From the NCBI RefSeq assembly GCF_046297595.1, contig NZ_JBKBHT010000001.1, positions 806,001 through 870,000 on the forward strand: a DNA stretch of 64,000 nt. Reading direction: 5' to 3'. This DNA comes from Ferrovibrio sp046297595 (GTDB lineage: Bacteria; Pseudomonadota; Alphaproteobacteria; Ferrovibrionales; Ferrovibrionaceae). The translations under genes and the position numbers were made by a program. Below are positions 8,431 to 15,247 of this stretch, in pieces (positions within the stretch are counted from its first letter, which is position 1; each line of letters starts with the position of its first letter). A model generated the notes under the pieces. It searched no databases and was not told where the DNA came from. It saw only the letters and a list, made by a program, of their open reading frames with translations.

Positions 8431-9639
8431 TTAAGCGACCGCCGGCAGGCAGGCCGGGCCGATCGGTTCAAAACTCTTGTAGGTGAGGATGAATTCCTGG
8501 TGCCCAAGACCTTCCGACCGGGTCATCTCGCCGGCGCCGACCCGCTTGATCAGGTCGAAAATCTCGCGCCCGACCGTGTCAAGGTCGGCCTGCCCTTCCA
8601 GGATTCGGCCGGCATTCACATCCATGTCGTCGGCCATACGCGCGTAAGTACGTGGATTGGCGCAGACCTTGATCACCGGCGCCAGCGCCGACCCCACCAC
8701 CGAACCTCGCCCAGTGGAGAACAGGATCACATGCGAGCCGCAGGCGATCAGTTCGGCAATCTCGGCGTTGTCGCTGATATTGGGAAAGCCGAACCGCACC
8801 TCGCCATCGGGAACGACATCCAGCAGATACAGCCCGCCGCGCGGCGGAATATCGCCCGGTTTGATGATGCCGCTGATCGGTGAGGCGCCGCTCTTGGCAT
8901 AGGCGCCCAGCGATTTCTCCTCGATGGTTGTCAGCCCACCATCGGCATTGCCCGGCGCGAAACTGGGATAGCCCAGCGTCTCGTAATAGCGGGCCGCCTT
9001 GGCGACACAGGCTTTCAGTTCCCGGCCCAGCTCCGGCGTGACGGCGCGTTCAGCCATCCAGTCTTCCATGCCGATCAGCTCGCCGGTTTCCTCGAAGATT
9101 GCCGCGGCTTTTTCCTGCACCAGGAAATCGAAAGCCCGGCCCATGGCAGGATTGGCTGTCAGACCAGAGGTGGCATCCGAACCGCCGCAGATGGTGCCGA
9201 CCACCAGTTCGGAAACATCCATAGGTTCGGTCGGCTGTGCCGCCAATTCCTTCAACCGCGCTTCCACCCAGGCGCGGCCCTTGTCGATGGTCGCCCGCGT
9301 ACCGCCGTTTTCCTGGATCGCCAGCAGCTCGACCGGGCGCCCGCTCTCCCTGATCGTGCGCTCCAGCAGTTTCTTGTTGAAACCCTCGCAGCCCAGCGAC
9401 ACCAGCAGCACGGCGCCCACATTGGGGTGCGTACACAGGCGCTGCATCATCTTCAGGGCATAGGCATTGGGATAGCAGCCTGGGAAGCCGATCACATGAG
9501 CGCCCTGCTCGCGGTAAGGCCAGGCGATCTCCTTCACCACGTGATGGGCACATTCCACCAGATAGGCCACCGCCACATAATTGCGAATGCCCTTGCGGCC
9601 ATCGGCACGCCGCCATCCACGCATCGTCACATCGTTCAT
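8431..9639 (-). CDS. UxaA/GarD-family dehydratase, large subunit
   Basis: Protein of 402 residues matching the large catalytic domain of altronate/galactarate dehydratase (UxaA, GarD) and of the related sulfo-lyase SuyB. Visible marks are the GYxRxDGRKGIRN-type start (RADGRKGIRNYV), the LGCEG segment, TICGGSD near residue 170 and a CG-SH segment near 320. In UxaA this domain is fused to an N-terminal SAF domain; here SAF is a separate gene immediately upstream, with the two reading frames joined by an ATGA overlap at 9636-9639. It would dehydrate a sugar acid distinct from the one used by the IlvD/Edd enzyme, or an isomer of it. The substrate is unknown. Confidence 0.87.
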   Translation of the reverse strand: MNDVTMRGWRRADGRKGIRNYVAVAYLVECAHHVVKEIAWPYREQGAHVIGFPGCYPNAYALKMMQRLCTHPNVGAVLLVSLGCEGFNKKLLERTIRESGRPVELLAIQENGGTRATIDKGRAWVEARLKELAAQPTEPMDVSELVVGTICGGSDATSGLTANPAMGRAFDFLVQEKAAAIFEETGELIGMEDWMAERAVTPELGRELKACVAKAARYYETLGYPSFAPGNADGGLTTIEEKSLGAYAKSGASPISGIIKPGDIPPRGGLYLLDVVPDGEVRFGFPNISDNAEIAELIACGSHVILFSTGRGSVVGSALAPVIKVCANPRTYARMADDMDVNAGRILEGQADLDTVGREIFDLIKRVGAGEMTRSEGLGHQEFILTYKSFEPIGPACLPAVA

Positions 9640-9950
9640 GGAGCAGCCTCCACCGCCACCGTATTGGGCATGTAATCGCTGGCGACATTGTGATTGTGCA
9701 CATAGTCGCCCAGCGCAATATCCGCCGTCGCGCGTCCGATCGGCGCGCCGTATTTCACAATCTTCTCGCCGGCGGCAATATCGCGCACCGCGATCTTGTG
9801 GCCGAAGCCCAGGGCCCGCTGCAGCCGCACCTTGCGTCCCGCGACCTGCAGTTCCGTCTCGGCCGGGATTTCCAGCCGCGCCACCGCGATATTGTCGCCC
9901 GGCGCCAGCACCAGCAGGCGCGGGTCGGTTGCCGGATCAGAACTTGCCAT
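9636..9950 (-). CDS. SAF-domain small subunit of a UxaA/SuyA-type dehydratase
   Basis: Protein of 104 residues consisting of a single SAF domain, equivalent to the N-terminus of altronate dehydratase or to SuyA. The signature GDNIAVARLEI and the GHKIAVRDIAAGEKIVKYG segment are clear, followed by the GDYVHNHNV tail common to this domain. It overlaps the upstream RraA-like gene by 14 bases and the large subunit by four, so the three proteins are translationally coupled. The SAF domain in this family helps bind the substrate carboxylate and closes over the active site of the large subunit. Confidence 0.88.
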   Translation of the reverse strand: MASSDPATDPRLLVLAPGDNIAVARLEIPAETELQVAGRKVRLQRALGFGHKIAVRDIAAGEKIVKYGAPIGRATADIALGDYVHNHNVASDYMPNTVAVEAAP

Positions 9951-10605
9951 ATTTCAGATACGCCTCCTGCGGATCCATGCCGGCCATGATATTCCGACGT
10001 ACTTCGCCTTCGGTGCCCATCACCTCTTCGGTGCGGGCGATCACTGCCTCGGCCATCGCGGCAGGGACCACCACCACGCCATCGCGGTCGGCAATCACGT
10101 AATCGCCGGTGGATATCGTCACGCTTCCGATGGAAATTGGCGTGCCGAAGAAATCGGGTACCCAGCGCGCAACGATATCGGATGGCGTGAAGAAACTGCA
10201 CCAGACCGGAAAACCGATCTGCTCCACCATCGCAGCATCGCGACAACCGCCATCGACGATATAGCCGCGCACGCCCTTGAGCTGCAGCGCCGAGGCTGAC
10301 AATTCGCCCATCAGCGCGATCTCATGGTTATGCGGCTGGCAGACCACCACCTGGCCCGGGGGGGCCTTGGACAAAACACCGGTCCATTCCAGCAGGGTCT
10401 CGTGGGCGGATTTGGTACGGTCGATATGGCCGCTGACCGTCCAGATACGGCCGGCCAGTGTCTGCGATGGATTGAGCGGGCGGATTTCCGGCGGCAGCAC
10501 ACAATTGTCGTGCCCCTGGCTGCGCAGCACGTCATGCACCGCCGAGGCATAACAACGGCCCAGGCGGTCAGCCAGCGGATCGTCGAGCAGCCTCGTCCCG
10601 GGCAT
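9937..10605 (-). CDS. RraA-like / 4-hydroxy-4-methyl-2-oxoglutarate aldolase-family protein
   Basis: Protein of 222 residues in the RraA/HMG-aldolase fold family. The characteristic GxxxDGGCRDA segment, with the arginine-aspartate pair that in aldolase members binds substrate and metal, lies near residue 125, followed by the IADRDGVVVVP strand. It heads the five-gene operon, so an aldolase or decarboxylase role on a ketoacid is more likely than RNase E inhibition. The ATG at 10605 is preferred: GGGAGAG lies just before it. An in-frame ATG at 10617 directly abuts the operator and has no ribosome binding site. Confidence 0.82.
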   Translation of the reverse strand: MPGTRLLDDPLADRLGRCYASAVHDVLRSQGHDNCVLPPEIRPLNPSQTLAGRIWTVSGHIDRTKSAHETLLEWTGVLSKAPPGQVVVCQPHNHEIALMGELSASALQLKGVRGYIVDGGCRDAAMVEQIGFPVWCSFFTPSDIVARWVPDFFGTPISIGSVTISTGDYVIADRDGVVVVPAAMAEAVIARTEEVMGTEGEVRRNIMAGMDPQEAYLKYGKF

Positions 10606-10617
10606 TGTCTCTCCCAT

Positions 10618-10629
10618 CTGATATATCAG
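10618..10629. promoter_or_regulatory. GntR-type operator, copy 3 (perfect CTGATATATCAG)
   Basis: A perfect twelve-base palindrome 13 bases before the start codon of the RraA-like gene. A bound repressor here would block both promoter clearance and access to the leader. It is the best-matching of three copies and shares the flanking TTGG with the copy at 5752. Confidence 0.75.
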
Positions 10630-10751
10630 TTGGACAGACTTTAGCCAGATTCCCCCGCCCTGGCTAGTCGCCGGACATAGCGGTTGCTGCCCCCTGCCCG
10701 GCGGGCAGATAATGAAGCCGGCAGGTGAGGGATAACGGGAAGGACACAGCC

Positions 10752-11552
10752 ATGATCAAAAAAATCGCACTGGCCCTGGCCATCGTCGTGCTCGCCATCG
10801 CTGGCGCGGCCTATTACTTCGCCTCCAATCTCGACAGCCTCGTGAAGGCCGTGATCGAACGGTATGGTTCGGAAGCGACCCAGACGCGCGTGACACTCAA
10901 ATCGGTCGAACTCAAACCCACATCCGGCAGCGGCAGCCTGAGCGGCCTGGTGGTCAGCAACCCCAAGGGCTTCAGCGGGCCGGAAGCGATCTCCCTGGGC
11001 GATATCCGCGTGACGCTGGATATCGGCAGCCTGCAATCCAACCCGATCATCATCAAGGACGTGCAGATCATCCAGCCGTCGATCAGTTATGAATATGCCA
11101 GCGGCGGCGGCAATCTGGAGACCATCCAGAAGAACGTGCAGGCCTATGCGGCCAAGTTTGGCGGCGGCCAGACCGAACCGAAGCCCGGGGCGGCATCCGG
11201 CGGCGGGTCCGCCAGCAAGCAGCCCGAGCGCAAGGTGATCATTGAGAACCTGGTGATCCGCGATGGCAAAATCGCCGCCAGCCATGCGGCATTACAGGGC
11301 CGCGCCATCTCAGCCAGCCTGCCCACCATCCAATTGAAGGATATCGGCAAGGGCAGCAATGGTGCCACCCCGGCCGAGGTGGCTGAAAAGGTTCTCGGCA
11401 CGATCAGTGCCCAGGCATCCCGTGTCGCCACCGGCGAATTGCAAAAGCAACTCGGCAATCTGCTGAAGGACCCAACCGGCGCCATCGGCGGTGCCGCAGG
11501 TGGCGCGGCTGGCGGCGCGGCCGAAAAGCTGAAGGGCCTGCTGGGCAAATAG
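10752..11552 (+). CDS. AsmA-like / DUF748-type envelope protein
   Basis: Protein of 266 residues with an N-terminal membrane anchor (about residues 3-23), then a region of alternating beta strands typical of AsmA/TamB-like lipid-transfer or envelope-assembly proteins (LKSVELKPTSGSG, GDIRVTLDIGSL). A Gly/Ser/Ala-rich linker sits near residue 140, and the C-terminus has a glycine-alanine repeat before a basic end. GGGAAGG precedes the ATG at 10752. It stands alone between the sugar-acid operon and a strong terminator. The family relation is by pattern only; an exact function is not known. Confidence 0.75.
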   Translation: MIKKIALALAIVVLAIAGAAYYFASNLDSLVKAVIERYGSEATQTRVTLKSVELKPTSGSGSLSGLVVSNPKGFSGPEAISLGDIRVTLDIGSLQSNPIIIKDVQIIQPSISYEYASGGGNLETIQKNVQAYAAKFGGGQTEPKPGAASGGGSASKQPERKVIIENLVIRDGKIAASHAALQGRAISASLPTIQLKDIGKGSNGATPAEVAEKVLGTISAQASRVATGELQKQLGNLLKDPTGAIGGAAGGAAGGAAEKLKGLLGK

Positions 11553-11610
11553 CCAAGACGAAAACGCATAAGAGCCATCGCCAAATGATATGGCGACAAC
11601 CGTCGTCGGC

Positions 11611-11648
11611 GGGCCGGCATCGGGTTAACATGCCGGCCCGTTCTTATT
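11611..11648 (+). terminator. Rho-independent terminator
   Basis: A ten-base-pair perfect stem (GGGCCGGCAT with ATGCCGGCCC) around a nine-base loop, followed by GTTCTTATT. It ends transcription of the AsmA-like gene and lies only 14 bases before the next start codon. Confidence 0.85.
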
Positions 11649-11661
11649 GCCCACAGTTTCC

Positions 11662-12819
11662 ATGATCAATCCTGTCTGGCACGGCGCCCTGGCCGGGCTT
11701 TGTGCGCTTCTGGTCGGCATCGGCTTCGCGCGCTTCGGTTATACGCCGCTGATCCCCGTTCTGATCGAACGCGACTGGCTCAGCGCCGCTGATGCGGCCT
11801 ATCTGGGCGCCACCAATCTGGCCGGCTATGTCGGCGGCAGCCTGCTGGCCGCCTCGCTCGCACGGCTGATGCCTGTGGCGGTGCTCACCCGCTGCGCCAT
11901 GGTTCTGACGGGCCTGAGCCTGCTGGCCTGCGCCCTGCCCTGGGGTTTTGCCTGGTTCGCGCCATGGCGTTTCCTGGCTGGTTTCACCGGCGGCATCCTG
12001 ATGGTGGCCGCCGTGCCACTGATGTTGGCACGCGCGCCGGCCACGCATCGGGCGCGTAGCAATGGCATCGTCTTTACCGGGGTCGGCATCGGCGTGATCG
12101 CTTCAGGCACGTTGGTGCCGGCGCTGGCCATCCATGGGCCGATGCCGATATGGCTGGGCCTAGGCCTGCTCACCCTGATGCTGGCGGCACTGACCTGGCG
12201 GCAATGGGGCATCGAGCCGGTGGCCATGCCGGCACAGACCGGTGCGGCACCGCGCAACTTTACCCTGCCGGTCGCGCTGCTGCTGGCGGCCTATACCATC
12301 GATTCCGCCGGCTTCGTGCCGCATACCGTATTCTGGGCCGACTATATCGCGCGTGGCCTGGGTCGCGGCGTCGCGGCCGGCGGACTGTTCTGGGTGTTCT
12401 TCGGCATCGGCGCGTTATGCGGTCCGCTGCTGGCCGGATTGATCGCCGAGCGTTTCGGCTTCTATCGCAGCATCGTCAGCGTGCTGCTGGTCAAGTCCGC
12501 CGCCGTTTCCATCCCGTTGTTCAGCACGCATCCGGTGGCATTGGCCGTTTCGGCCATCACCGTGGGCGCCTTCACGCCCGGCATTTCGGCATTGGCCTCG
12601 GGTCGCGTCGCCGAACTGGTTGGTTTCGCCGCGCACCGCCAGGTCTGGGGTTGGCTCACTGGCGGTTTCGCGCTCTCATCCGCCGCTGTCGGTTACGCCT
12701 TCTCTTATCTGTTCGACCACACCGGCTCATACAATCTACTCTTCGCCCTCGGCGCGGCCGGATTGTTCATCGCCATGCTGCTCGCGGCGACGGCGCGCCA
12801 GAAACCCGCCATCGATTGA
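11662..12819 (+). CDS. MFS transporter, YbfB/YjiJ type
   Basis: Major-facilitator protein of 385 residues with about twelve hydrophobic helices. The GIGFARFGYTPLIPVL segment in helix 1 and the central and C-terminal repeats are typical of the YbfB/YjiJ group of presumed exporters. The ATG at 11662 is chosen; an in-frame TTG at 11647 would overlap the preceding terminator. No good ribosome binding site is visible for either, so the gene may be weakly translated or the start may differ. It converges with the OsmC gene with no gap. Substrate unknown. Confidence 0.8.
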   Translation: MINPVWHGALAGLCALLVGIGFARFGYTPLIPVLIERDWLSAADAAYLGATNLAGYVGGSLLAASLARLMPVAVLTRCAMVLTGLSLLACALPWGFAWFAPWRFLAGFTGGILMVAAVPLMLARAPATHRARSNGIVFTGVGIGVIASGTLVPALAIHGPMPIWLGLGLLTLMLAALTWRQWGIEPVAMPAQTGAAPRNFTLPVALLLAAYTIDSAGFVPHTVFWADYIARGLGRGVAAGGLFWVFFGIGALCGPLLAGLIAERFGFYRSIVSVLLVKSAAVSIPLFSTHPVALAVSAITVGAFTPGISALASGRVAELVGFAAHRQVWGWLTGGFALSSAAVGYAFSYLFDHTGSYNLLFALGAAGLFIAMLLAATARQKPAID

Positions 12820-13242
12820 TCAGGCCAGCGACGTCAGCACCTCGGAGCCACGCGTCAGCGTCTGATGCACCGGGCATTTATTGGCAATCTCCAGCAGGCG
12901 CTGACGCTGTTCCTCGCTCAGATCGCCTTCCAGTGTGATCACGCGCTCGAAGCGGTCAAGCGGCTTGCCGTCGCTGCCTGTGATCTTGCTGTGCCGCACC
13001 TGCACCGAACTGCGTGCCAGCGGCCATTGCTTGCGTTCGGCATACATGCGCATCGTCATCGCCGTGCAGGCGCCCAGGCCCGACATCACAAGCTCATATG
13101 GATCCGGGCCGGTATCGCGGCCGCCAAGACTTTCCGCTTCATCCGCCGCCATCACGTGCCGGCCGGCCACAATGATCTGTCCATAAGGACCAAGGCCGCT
13201 TTCACCGACCGAAACCTCACGGGCCTTTGCTGCTGTGCTCAT
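12820..13242 (-). CDS. OsmC-family peroxiredoxin-like protein
   Basis: Protein of 140 residues with the OsmC/YhfA fold. The two redox-active cysteines of the family are present in the GACTAMTMRMYA helix (near residue 59) and in the CPVHQTL segment near residue 124. The family reduces organic hydroperoxides in the cytosol with lipoyl or thiol reductants. The gene ends directly against the MFS gene and begins 49 bases from the methyltransferase stop on the same strand, so the two may be cotranscribed. Confidence 0.88.
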   Translation of the reverse strand: MSTAAKAREVSVGESGLGPYGQIIVAGRHVMAADEAESLGGRDTGPDPYELVMSGLGACTAMTMRMYAERKQWPLARSSVQVRHSKITGSDGKPLDRFERVITLEGDLSEEQRQRLLEIANKCPVHQTLTRGSEVLTSLA

Positions 13243-13291
13243 GTCAGATTGTCCTGCTGGCTTGATGAAGAAAAATGCGACGCCACGCCAA

Positions 13292-13903
13292 TCACCTGAC
13301 TGGCTTGCGTGCCACCAGATCGATCAGTGCCGACATGCCATCGTGGCCACGGCCTTCTTGGATAACACTGTCATGCGAGGCCAGATGCAAGACCTCCCAG
13401 TCGTTGAATGCCTGCTCAAGCAGATCCCGGGTATACAGGTTTTCCACTTGCGACGGGCCACCGGTGCGATAGTTCAGTTGCTCGGGCCGATAGCCTTGCA
13501 AAAGTAACAATCCGCCCGGTTTCAGGGCCTGATGAATGCCGGCAAAGATGCGCGCGCGCAGGTCAGGATTGGCGAACTGGATGAAGATCGCGGCCACCAC
13601 GTCGTAAACCGCTTCCGGCCAGTCCCATTGAGACAGATCGGCCTGCTCGGTTTCCAGTGCCACGCCCTGGCTCGCCGCCAGCCGCCGGGCCTTTTCCAGG
13701 GCCACACCGGAGAAATCGATGGCATGAACCTGCAGCCCCTGCCGGGCCAGCCAGACGCCATTCCGCCCCTCCCCGTCGGCGACGGCCAGGGCGCGTCCTT
13801 TCGCGGGCAGGCGGAAGGCCTGGCTGGCCAGGAAGGCGTTCGGTTCGGTGCCGAACAGGTAATCCGGCCCCGAAAAGCGGTTGTCCCAGAAATCCTGCGC
13901 CAT
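13292..13903 (-). CDS. Class I SAM-dependent methyltransferase (TehB-like)
   Basis: Protein of 203 residues with a class I methyltransferase core: a degenerate glycine motif VADGEGRNG near residue 43, an acidic end to beta-2 (HAIDFSG) and a DLSQW motif. The N-terminal WDNRFSGPDYLFGTEPN is typical of the tellurite-resistance/thiopurine-like methyltransferase subgroup. It is transcribed divergently from the sulfide operon, from which a 128-base promoter region separates it. The same tandem operator may therefore influence it. A methyl acceptor cannot be inferred. Confidence 0.8.
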   Translation of the reverse strand: MAQDFWDNRFSGPDYLFGTEPNAFLASQAFRLPAKGRALAVADGEGRNGVWLARQGLQVHAIDFSGVALEKARRLAASQGVALETEQADLSQWDWPEAVYDVVAAIFIQFANPDLRARIFAGIHQALKPGGLLLLQGYRPEQLNYRTGGPSQVENLYTRDLLEQAFNDWEVLHLASHDSVIQEGRGHDGMSALIDLVARKPVR

Positions 13904-13988
13904 CGTTTTAATTCCCCTTGTCTTTCACGGAGATAGACACCTGAGCGAAAATGTCCACCTGCTGCGTTGACATATATATTCGAATTTA

Positions 13989-14012
13989 CTAAATTAGCTA
14001 TTACTAAATTAG
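13989..14012. promoter_or_regulatory. Tandem operator of the sulfide operon (two CTAAATTAG copies)
   Basis: Two identical near-palindromes TTACTAAATTAG at a 15-base period, in an AT-rich patch 20 bases before the first start codon of the operon. They resemble ArsR/SmtB-type targets and are well placed for the BigR-like regulator encoded at 18455. The patch also contains the likely promoter. Confidence 0.7.
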
Positions 14013-14031
14013 TTAAACCCCGGAGCCCGTC

Positions 14032-14235
14032 ATGAACATCGACCGCATGGTTTTCGCCTTCGCCGGCATCGTCATTCTCGCCAGTCTGGCCCTGTCGCAG
14101 TATCACAACGTGAACTGGCTGTGGCTGACCGCCTTCGTCGGCGCCAACATGCTGCAGGCCGCCTTCACCGGCTTCTGCCCGCTGGCGATGGTCCTGAAGC
14201 TGGCCGGCCGCCAGCCCGGCTGCGCCTTCAAGTAA
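14032..14235 (+). CDS. DUF2892 (YgaP-like) small inner-membrane protein
   Basis: Protein of 67 residues with two hydrophobic helices (about 7-24 and 30-50) and a cysteine in TGFCPLAMVLK, the hallmark of the DUF2892 domain found at the C-terminus of membrane rhodanese YgaP. It is the first gene of the operon, 20 bases after the tandem operator. A second DUF2892 domain is fused to the rhodanese five genes downstream. Role in sulfur trafficking at the membrane is inferred from context. Confidence 0.88.
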   Translation: MNIDRMVFAFAGIVILASLALSQYHNVNWLWLTAFVGANMLQAAFTGFCPLAMVLKLAGRQPGCAFK

Positions 14236-14248
14236 GCGGAGCAGACAG

Positions 14249-15247
14249 GTGTCGGTGCTTGGGATCGCATACCGCCGCAAGGCCGTTTTCTCCGCCGCGC
14301 TGACCGCCGGCCTGCTGCTGGCGGCCCTGCCGGCGCGGGCGGCCGACTTCACGGTCGAGCCGCGCGAGGTGGTCGACCGCAAGATGGTGTTCGCCACCGT
14401 CGAAAGCGTCGACAACACCCAGGCCCGCAGCCGCATCGGCGGCACCATCGCCAAACTGGAGGTGCGTGAGGGCGATGCCGTCACCACCGGCCAGCACCTG
14501 GCCCTGGTGGTCGATCCCAAGCTGACACCGCGTCTCAATGCCATCGACGCCCGCATCAAGGCCGCGCAGGCCCAGCGCCAACTGGCCGAAATCGAACTGA
14601 AGCGGGCCGAAGACCTGTTGCAGAAGGGCGTCGGCACCAAGGCCCGCGCTGATCAGGCCCGCGCAACCTTCGAGGCTGCGAATAACGAAGCCGCTGCGCT
14701 GCGGGCCGAGCGCGCCGTGATCGAACAGCAGGGCGTCGAGGGCGCCGTGCTGGCGCCGGAAAGCGGCCGTATCCTGAAAACGCTCGTTACCACGGGCACC
14801 GTCGTGCAGCCCGGCGAACCGATCGCCGAGATCGCGGTCGGCCGCTACGTGCTGCGCATGATGCTGCCCGAACGCCATGCCCGCTTCCTCAAATCAGGCG
14901 AGAAGGTGCTGGTCGGCACCCGCGGCCTGGGTGCCGGAGAGCAGGGCCTTGGCGAAGGCAAGGTCGTTCTGGTCTACCCCCAGCTCGACCGTGGCCGCGT
15001 GATCGCCGATGTCAGCGCGCAAGGCCTGGGCGATTTCTTCGTCGGCGAGCGCACCCGCGTCTGGGTTGCCGCCGGCAAGCGCCAGGCCATCCTGGTGCCG
15101 CCGGAATACGTGATCTACCGTTTCGGCGTGTCGCTGGTGCGTCTGAAGGATGGCAGCGAAGTGGTGGTCCAGACCGGCCAGACCCTGCCGGAAGGCATTG
15201 AAGTGCTCTCGGGCCTCAAGGCCGGCGATATCCTGGTCACGCCATGA
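14249..15247 (+). CDS. RND efflux periplasmic adaptor (HlyD/MexA type)
   Basis: Membrane-fusion protein of 332 residues linking an RND pump to an outer-membrane channel. A signal peptide ends at LPARA-A. Two lipoyl half-motifs flank a coiled-coil hairpin (about residues 100-165), followed by beta-barrel and membrane-proximal domains. It has no lipobox, so it is presumably secreted without acylation. GTG at 14249 is the start, with GGAG eight bases before. Its stop overlaps the pump's ATG (ATGA at 15244-15247). Its place between DUF2892 and the regulator inside a sulfide-oxidation operon is the notable point. Confidence 0.9.
   Translation: MSVLGIAYRRKAVFSAALTAGLLLAALPARAADFTVEPREVVDRKMVFATVESVDNTQARSRIGGTIAKLEVREGDAVTTGQHLALVVDPKLTPRLNAIDARIKAAQAQRQLAEIELKRAEDLLQKGVGTKARADQARATFEAANNEAAALRAERAVIEQQGVEGAVLAPESGRILKTLVTTGTVVQPGEPIAEIAVGRYVLRMMLPERHARFLKSGEKVLVGTRGLGAGEQGLGEGKVVLVYPQLDRGRVIADVSAQGLGDFFVGERTRVWVAAGKRQAILVPPEYVIYRFGVSLVRLKDGSEVVVQTGQTLPEGIEVLSGLKAGDILVTP

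Noticed and set aside
9755..10246. Other-frame ORFs inside the RraA/SAF region
   Set aside because: They overlap well-supported genes and show arginine-rich frame-shift composition.
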